Source: Ectothiorhodospiraceae bacterium
GTDB lineage: Bacteria; Pseudomonadota; Gammaproteobacteria; Nitrococcales; Aquisalimonadaceae
Assembly: GCA_003565775.1 (NCBI GenBank)
Contig: PXAT01000138.1
Coordinates: 1-64,000, forward strand
Length of the DNA stretch: 64,000 nucleotides
Reading direction: 5' to 3'
Below are positions 54,485-64,000 of this stretch, in pieces. The stretch's first letter is position 1, and every line of letters begins with the position of its first letter. Position numbers and translations under genes: made by a program. The notes under the pieces are model-generated. The model was not told the origin of the DNA and ran no database searches. It was given only the letters and a program-made list of their open reading frames with translations.

Positions 54485-54933
54485 AACGACAGGGACTCCA
54501 GCTCTTCCGAGAGCTCGAAGTCCTGCGCCGCCTCCTCCAGCCACTGGCTGCACCGCTCACCCCAGACCGTCTCGTCCCAGAGTTCGAACTTGTTGCCCTG
54601 TCCGATGAGCACGGTTTTCTTTTCCAGACTCGCGAAATCGCGCAACGGCGGCGGCAGCAGAATGCGGCCACTGCCGTCGAGTTGCGTCTCTGTGGCGTGC
54701 CCCATGAGCAGACGCTGAAGACGGCGCGTCTGGGGCTTCAGGCTAGGCAGTGCAATCAGCTTGCGCTCGATCAGTTCCCACTCGGGCAGGGGATAGACCA
54801 GCAGGCAGCGATCCGGGTCGACCGTCACCACAAGCTCGCCTGCACACAGGGTCATGAGCTTGTCCCGATACCGGCTGGGAAAGCTCATGCGCCCTTTCGC
54901 GTCCAGATTGAGATGTGCGACTCCGCGGAACAC
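54481..54933 (-). CDS. mraZ: Transcriptional regulator MraZ
   Basis: MFRGVAHLNLDAKGRMSFPSRYRDKL; second repeat LDGSGRILLPPPLRDFASL. Confidence 0.97.
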   Translation of the reverse strand: MFRGVAHLNLDAKGRMSFPSRYRDKLMTLCAGELVVTVDPDRCLLVYPLPEWELIERKLIALPSLKPQTRRLQRLLMGHATETQLDGSGRILLPPPLRDFASLEKKTVLIGQGNKFELWDETVWGERCSQWLEEAAQDFELSEELESLSL

Positions 54934-54939
54934 GATTCT

Positions 54940-54983
54940 CCCCGACTACCCCGTTTGCGCCCTTTTGCGCCACTTTTTCCCAC
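54940..54983 (-). promoter_or_regulatory. MraZ operator (direct repeats with 10-bp period)
   Basis: On the - strand: GTGGGAAAAA GTGGCGCAAA AGGGCGCAAA CGGGG, plus a further CGGGG. Confidence 0.82.
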
Positions 54984-54991
54984 TTGCAGAC

Positions 54992-55021
54992 ACTATAGGT
55001 AGCGGGCAACTCGGGTGTCAA
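54992..55021 (-). promoter_or_regulatory. Sigma70 promoter of mraZ/dcw cluster
   Basis: On the - strand: TTGACA, 18-nt spacer, TATAGT. Confidence 0.82.
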
Positions 55022-55180
55022 GGCATTCCGACGGAATTCTTCCTGTCGCAACAGACACTTACGAAACATCCGAAAGGATCGTTCCAGATCAGCAGACCGG
55101 CTTTTCTTTATGACTGGAAATCAGTCTGTTGGGGAATCTTTCTCGGATCGACTGGAATCAGAAGGAAAACGGAAAGAGAA

Positions 55181-55212
55181 CAACAGGATGACACGGGCGT
55201 GTCATCCTGTTG
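55181..55212 (-). terminator. Rho-independent terminator of rnpB
   Basis: caacaggatgacac-gggc-gtgtcatcctgttg: 14-bp perfect stem, followed on the - strand by ttctcttt. Confidence 0.85.
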
Positions 55213-55224
55213 TCATTTGCAGAC

Positions 55225-55572
55225 GAGGAGCCGGCCTGTAAGCCGGGTTCTGTCAAGAACAGTCATTCATCTGGGACGCGTGTCACCACGCGCCTCTAGC
55301 GACCTACCCGGGAGCAGTGCGGGCCACACCATTGCTCCCCTATTTGGTCTTGCTCCGGGTGGGGTTTACCGTGCCGCGGCGTGTTGCCACCCGCGCGGTG
55401 CGCTCTTACCGCACCTTTTCACCCTTGCCGGCGCCCGCAGGCGCTTGGGCGGTATGTTTTCTGTGGCACTTTCCGTAGGCTCGCGCCCCCCAGGCGTTAC
55501 CTGGCACCCTGCCCAATGGAGCCCGGACTTTCCTCCACCGGCTAACCGGCAGCGACTGTTCGGCCGACTCCG
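55225..55572 (-). ncRNA. rnpB: RNase P RNA (type A)
   Basis: On the - strand: ggagtcggccgaacagtcgctgcc...gaggaaagtccgggctccattgggcagggtgccaggtaacgcctggggggcg...agaacccggcttacaggccggctcc. Extended -10 TGGTATGAT just upstream. Confidence 0.95.
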
Positions 55573-55617
55573 TGGAGGATCATACCAGAGGCCGGTCCGT
55601 CGCGATGTCGCGCGCCA

Positions 55618-56472
55618 TCACTGATCACCACCCGAGAGCGCCAGAGCGCGGGCGTAGAGCTGCCGCCGCGGCTGACCACTGAGCCTGGCCGCCACCGCGG
55701 CCGCGCGGCTCGCCGGCAGTTCGGCCAGCAGCACCTGCAACAGATTGTCCTGCTCCAGACGGACCGCGTCGTTGGCGCCGGCTGCGACGGCGCCCGCGAC
55801 CACGATCACGAACTCGCCCTTGCACTGCATCGGATCGCCCTCGAGCCAGGCGGCAAGATCCGCCAACGGTGCGCGGCGCACCGTCTCGAAACTCTTGCTG
55901 AGCTCGCGCGCGACGGTCGCCGACCGCTCGCCACCGAAGGTCGCGGCAAGATCGCGGACACAGGCAAGCACCCGGTGGCTGGACTCGAGCAGCACCAGCG
56001 TGCGCGTCTCCTGGCGCAGGGCCTCCAGCCATTTGCGACGGGCGGTCGGTTTTGCCGGCGGGAAACCCTCGAAGCAGAACCGATCGGTGGGCTGACCGGA
56101 AATGGACAGGGCGGCAATGATGCTGCTGGGCCCGGGCACCGTGCGTACCGGCAGTCCGGCCTCATGCGCCGCGCACACCAGACGATACCCCGGATCGTTG
56201 ACCAGCGGCGTACCGGCGTCGCTGACCAGGGCCAGATCGAGGCCCTGCTGCAAGTGCGTGATCAGGCTGACCAGCCGCGCCTCTTCATTGTGCTCATGCA
56301 GACTGACCATCTCCGCGCGAACGCCATGATGACTCAGCAGGCGCCCCGTATGACGGGTATCCTCTGCCGCCACCAGCGGCACGGCTGCCAGCGTCTGGAT
56401 GGCGCGCGGACTGATATCGCCGAGGTTTCCGATCGGCGTCGCCACCACGTAAAGGATTCCGGACTCGGCCAC
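55618..56472 (-). CDS. rsmI: 16S rRNA 2'-O-methyltransferase RsmI (GTG start)
   Basis: LYVVATPIGNLGDISPRAIQTL, AAEDTRHTGRLL, LVSDAGTPLVNDPGYRLV, FEGFPPAK. Confidence 0.96.
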   Translation of the reverse strand: MAESGILYVVATPIGNLGDISPRAIQTLAAVPLVAAEDTRHTGRLLSHHGVRAEMVSLHEHNEEARLVSLITHLQQGLDLALVSDAGTPLVNDPGYRLVCAAHEAGLPVRTVPGPSSIIAALSISGQPTDRFCFEGFPPAKPTARRKWLEALRQETRTLVLLESSHRVLACVRDLAATFGGERSATVARELSKSFETVRRAPLADLAAWLEGDPMQCKGEFVIVVAGAVAAGANDAVRLEQDNLLQVLLAELPASRAAAVAARLSGQPRRQLYARALALSGGDQ

Positions 56473-56588
56473 TGGGGTTCCTCCTGGTACTGCCTCAATT
56501 GATCCGCGCCGACGGGTTGATACACTCAGGAAACATGACCGGATCCGCGACCGGATCCGCGCCTCAACATCAGGGATTCCCGCCCACC

Positions 56589-58430
56589 ATGCAAGCGAGC
56601 ACATCCTCCGCCATCGTTCGTCTGGTCATCGTCGGCCTGATCCTCGTCGCGCTGGCCGCCTGCGAGACCACACCGCCGCCGGACGCCGAGCCCGAGGCCG
56701 CCGAACTGGCTGCCGAAGCCCGGGCGCGCGGCGATCTCGACCAGGCCCTGGCCCTCTACCGCGAGGCACTGGAGGACACGGAGGACGAACGCGGACGCGC
56801 ACTGCTGCAACTCCGCACCGCCGAGATCCTGCTGGCGCAGGGTGAACGCGAGGCGGCCGAGGACCGGCTGGAGGCGGCCCGCCTGGAAGAACCGGATGCA
56901 CTGGTCGATGATCTGACAGCTGCACTGCGCGGCCGGTTTGCCATTGACGACAACGAACCTGACGCAGCCCTGGAGCTGGTCAAGCCGCGGCTGCCCGGCG
57001 AAGCCGGCGCCCGCGGTCAGCTCAAGCTGGTGCAGGCGGAGGCCCTGGCCGCTCTCGGGCGGTATCTGGAGAGCGCCGAAGCCTATGGCGAGGCCGAGGA
57101 TCTGCTGCGTTTGAGCGACGACCGGGAGCGTGCTCGCGAGGCACTCTGGCAGGTCCTGATGGATGCGCCGATGAGCGACCTGCAGGAGATCATGCCGCCG
57201 CCACCCGATGTGTTCGGTGGCTGGGTGGAACTCGCCTTTTTCGTGCGCAGCCACCGCTTTGACAGGGAGCGCCTGGAAGAGCAACTGAGCCAGTGGGCCG
57301 AGCGGTATGCCGATCATCCGGCCGGCGAGCGCATTCTTGCCCGCGCCATGGACGAGATGGATCGACCCCGGGTCGCGGCCGGTCGTGTCGTGGTCCTTCT
57401 GCCGCTGAGCGGCAATCTGGCCGACGCCGGGCGTGCCGTCCGTGACGGCATGCTGGCCGCCCATTTCAGTGACAACGGCAGCGATCGCCGCCCGCAGCTG
57501 CAGTTCATGGACGTCGGCAGCGACGGCAAGGCGCCACGCGACGCATACGAGAATGCGGTGGAATCAGGCGCGGAGTTGATCATCGGTCCGCTGACCCGGG
57601 ACGACGTCGAAGAGGTCGTTATCGGCGGCGACCTGCCAGTGCCGTTACTGGCACTGAACGGTGTCCCGGCCGGCACCACGATCCCGCGAAACCTGTTCCG
57701 CTTCGGTCTGATGCCGGAGCATGATGCGGCAGCAGCGGGGCGCTTTGCCGCCGCACGCGGTTTCCGCCAGGCGCTGGTTTTCGTGCCGATGGACGACTGG
57801 GGGCGCCGCGTGAACGCAGCCTTCACCGACGCGTTCGAGGCGGCGGGCGGCGAGGTCGTTGCCCGCGAGGCTTATACCAGCGGCGAGCGCGACCACGCCA
57901 ACACGCTGCGTCGTCTGCTGGGCGTTTCCGGCAGCCGTGGCAGCGGCGAGGCGCGCATGCGCCAGGACGCGGATATCCTTTTCCTCGGCGCCTTCCCGGA
58001 CAATGCGCGCATCATCATGCCGCAGATCGCCTTTCATCACGGGGAAGATCTGCCGGTCATTGCGACCTCGCATGTCTATACCGGCAACCGCGACGACCGC
58101 GACAGTGACGTCGAGGGACTGGTGTTCATGGATGCACCCTGGATGGTGGCCAATGAAGGGCCGGCACCACGCCGGGCCGAGCTGGCCCGCCACTGGGAGC
58201 GGCAACTGGCCGATCAGGGCCGACTGGTGGCCATGGGGCTCGACACCTACCGGCTGATCCCGCTGCTGCGGCAGGCCCGGGAGGGGCGGCTGGACGACCT
58301 CGAAGGGGCCACTGGCACACTGACCATGGGCCACGACGGCGAGGTGGTTCGCGAACTGATCCCGGTACGTTTCACGGAGCGTGGCGTGCAGCGTCTGCGT
58401 CACGACAACGGCGACGAAAAGCCGGAGTGA
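56589..58430 (+). CDS. lpoA: Penicillin-binding protein activator LpoA-like lipoprotein
   Basis: Lipobox LVALAAC, TPR-like N-term, periplasmic-binding-like C-term (VVLLPLSGNLADAGRAVRDGMLAAHF); position upstream of yraN-diaA-dolP. Confidence 0.9.
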   Translation: MQASTSSAIVRLVIVGLILVALAACETTPPPDAEPEAAELAAEARARGDLDQALALYREALEDTEDERGRALLQLRTAEILLAQGEREAAEDRLEAARLEEPDALVDDLTAALRGRFAIDDNEPDAALELVKPRLPGEAGARGQLKLVQAEALAALGRYLESAEAYGEAEDLLRLSDDRERAREALWQVLMDAPMSDLQEIMPPPPDVFGGWVELAFFVRSHRFDRERLEEQLSQWAERYADHPAGERILARAMDEMDRPRVAAGRVVVLLPLSGNLADAGRAVRDGMLAAHFSDNGSDRRPQLQFMDVGSDGKAPRDAYENAVESGAELIIGPLTRDDVEEVVIGGDLPVPLLALNGVPAGTTIPRNLFRFGLMPEHDAAAAGRFAAARGFRQALVFVPMDDWGRRVNAAFTDAFEAAGGEVVAREAYTSGERDHANTLRRLLGVSGSRGSGEARMRQDADILFLGAFPDNARIIMPQIAFHHGEDLPVIATSHVYTGNRDDRDSDVEGLVFMDAPWMVANEGPAPRRAELARHWERQLADQGRLVAMGLDTYRLIPLLRQAREGRLDDLEGATGTLTMGHDGEVVRELIPVRFTERGVQRLRHDNGDEKPE

Positions 58431-58786
58431 GCGAACGCCAGACCACGCGCGAACAGGGTCAGCTGGCCGAATCCCGGGCCCGCGCCTTCCTCGAGCAATC
58501 AGGGCTGACGCTGCTCGACGAAAACTGGCAGGCCCGTTGCGGAGAGCTGGACCTGGTCATGCGCGACGGCGAGACCATCGTCTTCGTCGAAGTTCGCTAC
58601 CGCAGCTCTCCGACCTGGGCCGATGGTGCCACCACCGTGGATAAACGTAAGCAGGCACGGCTGATCCGGACCGCCCAGCTCTGGCTGCAACGACACGGTA
58701 ATCCGGATCGTCCCTGCCGCTTCGACGTGGTCAGCCTCGGGCGTCAGGCAACCCCCGACTGGATCATCAACGCCTTCGGCGAGTAA
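58427..58786 (+). CDS. yraN: YraN/UPF0102 family nuclease-like protein
   Basis: GQLAESRARAFLEQSGLTLLDENWQARCGELDLVMRDGETIVFVEVRYRSS. Confidence 0.94.
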   Translation: MSERQTTREQGQLAESRARAFLEQSGLTLLDENWQARCGELDLVMRDGETIVFVEVRYRSSPTWADGATTVDKRKQARLIRTAQLWLQRHGNPDRPCRFDVVSLGRQATPDWIINAFGE

Positions 58787-58839
58787 ACGGGACCCGGCGA
58801 TTGACCCGGGCCTCCGCTCTTCCTGCACACGACGCGTGA

Positions 58840-60088
<1,249 letters not shown>

Positions 60089-60113
60089 CGCCCGGCCCGG
60101 ACGACATGATCCC

Positions 60114-60530
60114 CTACTTCACCACCCGCAGATGCGGACGACTGTCAGGGGAGCTGCTGTCGCCGCTACCATCCGATGAACCATCCGGCGGCGGCGCGCC
60201 GTCATCGCTGTCACTGAACAGCATGCCCTGGCCATTCTCACGCGCATAGATCGCGGTGATTGCCGGCGTCGGCACCCAGACATCCCTCGGTTCGCCGGCG
60301 AATCGGCCGCTGAAGAACACCGCTTCCATACCGAGATCGAGATCACGCACGGCCCGCGGCGAGATGTTCAGCACCAGACGGCCGTTATCAACGTACTCCA
60401 GCGGCGCCTGCAATTCGGAATGATCCGCATCCACCAGCAGGTACGGCGTCAGCCCGTTGTCGACGATCCAGTCGTACAGCGCACGGATCAGGTAGGGGCG
60501 GCTCGAGGTCATTGTCGGGCTGCTGGACAT
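60114..60530 (-). CDS. sspB: ClpXP protease specificity-enhancing factor SspB
   Basis: RPYLIRALYDWIVDNGLTPYLLVDAD, NISPRAVRDLDLG, C-terminal RPHLRVVK. Confidence 0.95.
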   Translation of the reverse strand: MSSSPTMTSSRPYLIRALYDWIVDNGLTPYLLVDADHSELQAPLEYVDNGRLVLNISPRAVRDLDLGMEAVFFSGRFAGEPRDVWVPTPAITAIYARENGQGMLFSDSDDGAPPPDGSSDGSGDSSSPDSRPHLRVVK

Positions 60531-60532
60531 GG

Positions 60533-61156
60533 TCAGACCCGCATGGTCCGTTCCACATCGCTCAGGCTTTCCTGGAACGAGGTCCGGGCGAACAGGCGTT
60601 CGGCGTAGCTGGTCAGCGCCGGCGCCTTGTCACCGACGTCGATGCCGTAGCGCGGCAGACGCCAGAGCAGCGGTGCCAGTGCACAATCCATCACCGACAG
60701 CTCGTCACTGAGGAAAAACTCCGCCTGTTCGAACAACTCATCGCTGGCGATCAGGCTTTCCCGCAGGACCTTGCGATGCTTGGTCAGTCCGGCACCGGAC
60801 GTGTTGTCCAGCGCATGCAGCACCGAATACCAGTCGTTCTCGATGCGATGCAGGGCCAGCCGCGCCTTTGCGCGCGAGACCGGGTCGATCGGCATCAGCG
60901 GCGGATGCGGAAACCGCTCATCAAGATATTCGACAATGGTACGGGTGTCGTACAGTGACAGATCGCGATCCACCAGGGTCGGCACACCGCCATAGGGGTT
61001 GAGGTCGATCAGGTCTTCCGGCACCGCCGCCATGTCCACGGAATGGATATCGACAGTGATGCCCTTCTCCGCGAGGACAAACCGAATACGGTGGCTGTAG
61101 GGACAGCTGGCACCGGAAAACAGGGTCATGATGGAACGTTTATTCACAGCAGCCAT
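60533..61156 (-). CDS. sspA: Stringent starvation protein A (GST fold)
   Basis: NKRSIMTLFSGASCPYSHRIRFVLAEKGI, YGGVPTLVDRDLSLYDTRTIVEYLDERFPHPPLMPIDP. Confidence 0.95.
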   Translation of the reverse strand: MAAVNKRSIMTLFSGASCPYSHRIRFVLAEKGITVDIHSVDMAAVPEDLIDLNPYGGVPTLVDRDLSLYDTRTIVEYLDERFPHPPLMPIDPVSRAKARLALHRIENDWYSVLHALDNTSGAGLTKHRKVLRESLIASDELFEQAEFFLSDELSVMDCALAPLLWRLPRYGIDVGDKAPALTSYAERLFARTSFQESLSDVERTMRV

Positions 61157-61282
61157 CAGGCGCTCCCTAATCGGGTCGGAGAGTGGGTCGACGCTGAGGC
61201 GTCGCGGGCTCCGGCCCTCGATGGATCCGAGCCGGAAACCGCTTCATTGCAGTCATTCGGACCAGAGTCGGAAAAACGGAAA

Positions 61283-61313
61283 CCGGCACGGGCCGCGAGG
61301 CGGCCCGTGCCGG
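61283..61313 (-). terminator. Terminator-like hairpin downstream of petC
   Basis: ccggcacgggccgc-gag-gcggcccgtgccgg: 14-bp perfect stem with T-rich - strand trailer tttccgtttttcc. Confidence 0.75.
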
Positions 61314-61332
61314 TGGCTCACCAAAGCCGGAG

Positions 61333-62061
61333 CTAGTGTACGTCTTTCCAGTATTCCTTTTTCAGCAGGTAGGTAATACCCAGCAAGATGAACAGGAAGA
61401 TCAGGACATACACGCCCAGACGCTGGCGCTCGGCTTTCACCGGCTCGGCCATGTAATCCATGAAATTGGTGATGTCGCGCGTAAAGCGGCGATACTCGGC
61501 CGGGCTCATCATGCCGGCCTCGTTCAGTTCGAAGCCGACCAGCCGTTCTTCGCCGTTGACCTCTTCGCGCACCGGATCAGGCAGGCCCTGCAGCTCCTGC
61601 AGCACGTGTGGCATCGAAACGTTGGAGATCACCGTATTGTTGACCCCGAGCGGCCGTCCCTCGTCCCTGTAGAAGCCGTTCAGGAACGTGTAGACCCAGT
61701 CCGGGCCATGCCGGCGGGCGGTCATGGTCAGATCCGGGGCGGCCACGCCGAACCAGTCCTCGGCGTCCTCACTGGTCATGGCATTGCGCATGACATCCAC
61801 GGCCTGTACGCCAGGCATGAAGATCAGAAACTCTTCCACGTCCTCGTCGCTCAGCCCCAGATCCCGGGCCACGCGGTTGTAACGCATCAGTTCCGCCTGG
61901 TGACAGGCCATGCAGTAGTTGGCAAAGGCCTGCGCACCCCGCTGCAGCGACTCCTTGTCGTGCGGATCCACATCCGCACTCATCTTGCCGTTGACCGGTG
62001 CGGCACCCGCAGACAGCGCCGGCACCAGGGCGAGGATCAGAATCATCAGGAATGTCTTCAT
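61333..62061 (-). CDS. petC: Ubiquinol-cytochrome c reductase cytochrome c1
   Basis: Signal peptide, NYCMACHQAELMRYNRVARDLGL heme site, C-terminal TM anchor. Confidence 0.96.
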   Translation of the reverse strand: MKTFLMILILALVPALSAGAAPVNGKMSADVDPHDKESLQRGAQAFANYCMACHQAELMRYNRVARDLGLSDEDVEEFLIFMPGVQAVDVMRNAMTSEDAEDWFGVAAPDLTMTARRHGPDWVYTFLNGFYRDEGRPLGVNNTVISNVSMPHVLQELQGLPDPVREEVNGEERLVGFELNEAGMMSPAEYRRFTRDITNFMDYMAEPVKAERQRLGVYVLIFLFILLGITYLLKKEYWKDVH

Positions 62062-63299
62062 GGCATTGTCACCCTTTCCGGTACCGGCCGGGTTTTCTCG
62101 AGACCGAAGTAGGTGTAGACCCACAGGAACAAGAAGTAACCGAAGTAAATGGCGGTAAAGATGCGAGCCAGCATCGTGTAAAGACCCGTAGCCGGTTGCA
62201 GCCCGAGATAACCGAGCACCACGAAGCTGAGGAAAAACAACATCAGGGCAACCTTGTAGCCCAGGCCGCGATAGCGGATCGAGCGTACCTTGCCGCGATC
62301 GATCCACGGCAGGAAGAACAGGATCATGACTGCCGCGCCCATCACCACGACCCCGCCGAAACTGTCCGGAATCGCGCGCAACATCGCGTAATGCGGCGTG
62401 AAGTACCAGACCGGCGCGATGTGATCCGGCGTCACCTGAGGATTGGCCGGCTCGAAGTTCGGCGCCTCCAGGAACAGGCCGAAGAACTCGGGCATGTAGA
62501 ACAGGATGATCGAGAAGAAGATCAGGAACACCACCAGGCCGAAGGTATCCTTGACCGTGTAGTACGGGTGGAAGCGGATACCGTCCTTCGGCGTGCCGTC
62601 CTCGGCCTTGTTCTGCTTGATTTCGACCCCGTCCGGGTTGTTCGAACCGACCTCGTGCAGCGCCAGGATGTGCGCGACCACCAGACCGATGATCGCCAGC
62701 GGCAGCCCCACCACGTGCAGCGCGAAGAAGCGGTTCAGCGTGATCTCGGAGATGACGTAATCACCGCGGATCCAGAGTGCGAGATCGCTGCCGATCACCG
62801 GAATGGCGCCAAACAGGGAGATGATCACCTGAGCACCCCAGAACGACATCTGACCCCAGGGCAGCATGTAGCCGAAGAAGGCCTCGGCCATCAGCGCCAG
62901 GTAGATCAGCACGCCGAACACCCAGAGCAGCTCGCGCGGCTTCTGATAGGAGCCGTACAGCAGCGCCCTGGCCATGTGCAGATAGACGACAACGAAAAAG
63001 GCCGACGCGCCGGTGGAATGGATGTAACGCATCAGCCAGCCCCATTCCACATCACGCATGATGTACTCGACCGACTGAAACGCGCGATCGGCGGACGGCT
63101 GGTAATTCATGGTCAGCCAGATGCCGGACAGGATCTGGATGACCAGCACCACCAGCGCCAGCGAGCCGAAGTAGTACCAGAAGTTGAAGTTTTTCGGCGC
63201 GTAGTACTCGCCGATATGCTCATTCCACAACTTGGTTGCGGGAAAGCGCGCGTCGACCCAGCCCATGAGGCCGCCGGAACCCGTCTTCGTCTCGCTCAT
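62058..63299 (-). CDS. petB: Ubiquinol-cytochrome c reductase cytochrome b
   Basis: FGSLALVVLVIQILSGIWLTMNY, GYMLPWGQMSFWGAQVI, PEW-like HIAPVWYFTPHYAMLR. Confidence 0.98.
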   Translation of the reverse strand: MSETKTGSGGLMGWVDARFPATKLWNEHIGEYYAPKNFNFWYYFGSLALVVLVIQILSGIWLTMNYQPSADRAFQSVEYIMRDVEWGWLMRYIHSTGASAFFVVVYLHMARALLYGSYQKPRELLWVFGVLIYLALMAEAFFGYMLPWGQMSFWGAQVIISLFGAIPVIGSDLALWIRGDYVISEITLNRFFALHVVGLPLAIIGLVVAHILALHEVGSNNPDGVEIKQNKAEDGTPKDGIRFHPYYTVKDTFGLVVFLIFFSIILFYMPEFFGLFLEAPNFEPANPQVTPDHIAPVWYFTPHYAMLRAIPDSFGGVVVMGAAVMILFFLPWIDRGKVRSIRYRGLGYKVALMLFFLSFVVLGYLGLQPATGLYTMLARIFTAIYFGYFLFLWVYTYFGLEKTRPVPERVTMP

Positions 63300-63892
63300 T
63301 AGGCCTCTCCCTCGTCTTCGCCGATGAGGACCGTGTTGTCATCGATGAAATAGTACGGCGGCACCTCGAGGTTGGTGGGTGCCGGAACGCCGGAATAGAC
63401 CCGTCCGGCCAGATCGAAATACGAGCCGTGGCACGGGCAGAAGAAGCCACCATGCCAGTCACGGTCAATGCCGGCCGGACGTTCGTCGGGGCGGAACAGC
63501 GGCGAGCAGCCGAGATGGGTGCAGATGCCGACCATCACCATGATTTCCGGCTTGATCGAGCGGTGCTTGTTCTGCGCATATTCGGGTTGCTGCGGCTGAT
63601 TCGATTCCGGATCACGCAGCACGCCCTCGAGCTTGTCGAGATCGCTGATGTTGTCCTCGGTGCGCTTGAACACCCACACCGGGTTGCCACGCCAGACGAC
63701 GTTGACCAGCTGGCCCGGCTCCAGTTGCGAAATGTCGACCTCCACGGGTGCACCGGCAGCCTGCGCACGCGCGCTCGGCTTCCAATAGGAGAGGAAGGGA
63801 ACTGCCAAGAAGGCCGCACCGACACCGCCGACCACGCCTGTTGTCGCGGTCAGGAACCGGCGTCTGCTCTTGTCTGCGCCATCCTGATTCAT
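63299..63892 (-). CDS. petA: Ubiquinol-cytochrome c reductase Rieske iron-sulfur subunit
   Basis: Tat-like SRRRFLTATTGVVGGVGA, CTHLGCSP and CPCHGSYFDLAGRVYSG Rieske motifs. Confidence 0.98.
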   Translation of the reverse strand: MNQDGADKSRRRFLTATTGVVGGVGAAFLAVPFLSYWKPSARAQAAGAPVEVDISQLEPGQLVNVVWRGNPVWVFKRTEDNISDLDKLEGVLRDPESNQPQQPEYAQNKHRSIKPEIMVMVGICTHLGCSPLFRPDERPAGIDRDWHGGFFCPCHGSYFDLAGRVYSGVPAPTNLEVPPYYFIDDNTVLIGEDEGEA

Positions 63893-64000
63893 CTGGAACT
63901 CCCTGCTTGGATAAAAGCAATTCGGACTGGTTGCCGAAAACTGGCCCGGGTTCGGAAGGAAAGCCGGGTGAGGCGGACACACGTCGACCAATGTCCACAC

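Noticed and set aside
56538-56561. Tandem 12-bp repeat accggatccgcg x2 upstream of lpoA
   Set aside because: Only two copies, before the likely start codon; no further structure.

Overview
This 64 kb, high-GC window looks like an ordinary gammaproteobacterial core chromosome. I found no prophage, CRISPR array, rRNA operon, transposase or defence island. Left to right it holds: an EamA transporter; an ETHE1-like MBL hydrolase divergent from a TlpA-like protein; an AttH/FtsX/ATPase export cluster linked to ispH; the lspA-ileS-ribF-murJ/rpsT block; proB-obg-rpmA-rplU/ispB; tRNA-Pro(CGG); pilBCD-coaE-zapD-yacG; argJ-secA/dciA; a complete lpxC-ftsZ-ftsA-ftsQ-ddl-murB-murC-murG-ftsW-murD-mraY-murF-murE-ftsI-ftsL-rsmH-mraZ dcw cluster; rnpB; rsmI/lpoA-yraN-diaA-dolP; sspBA; and petCBA. 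The most interesting signals are intergenic. (i) A dispersed, structured repeat family is present in at least three clear copies and one degenerate copy. One copy has perfect 31-bp terminal inverted repeats, and the apical hairpins share the loop motif AGAAYSACT on different stems. (ii) A second palindromic repeat lies where the lspA-ispH block is interrupted. (iii) A 29-bp near-perfect palindrome sits between secA and dciA. (iv) A textbook MraZ operator with 10-bp periodicity lies downstream of a strong sigma70 promoter. All product names come from reading the translations; no database search was run.
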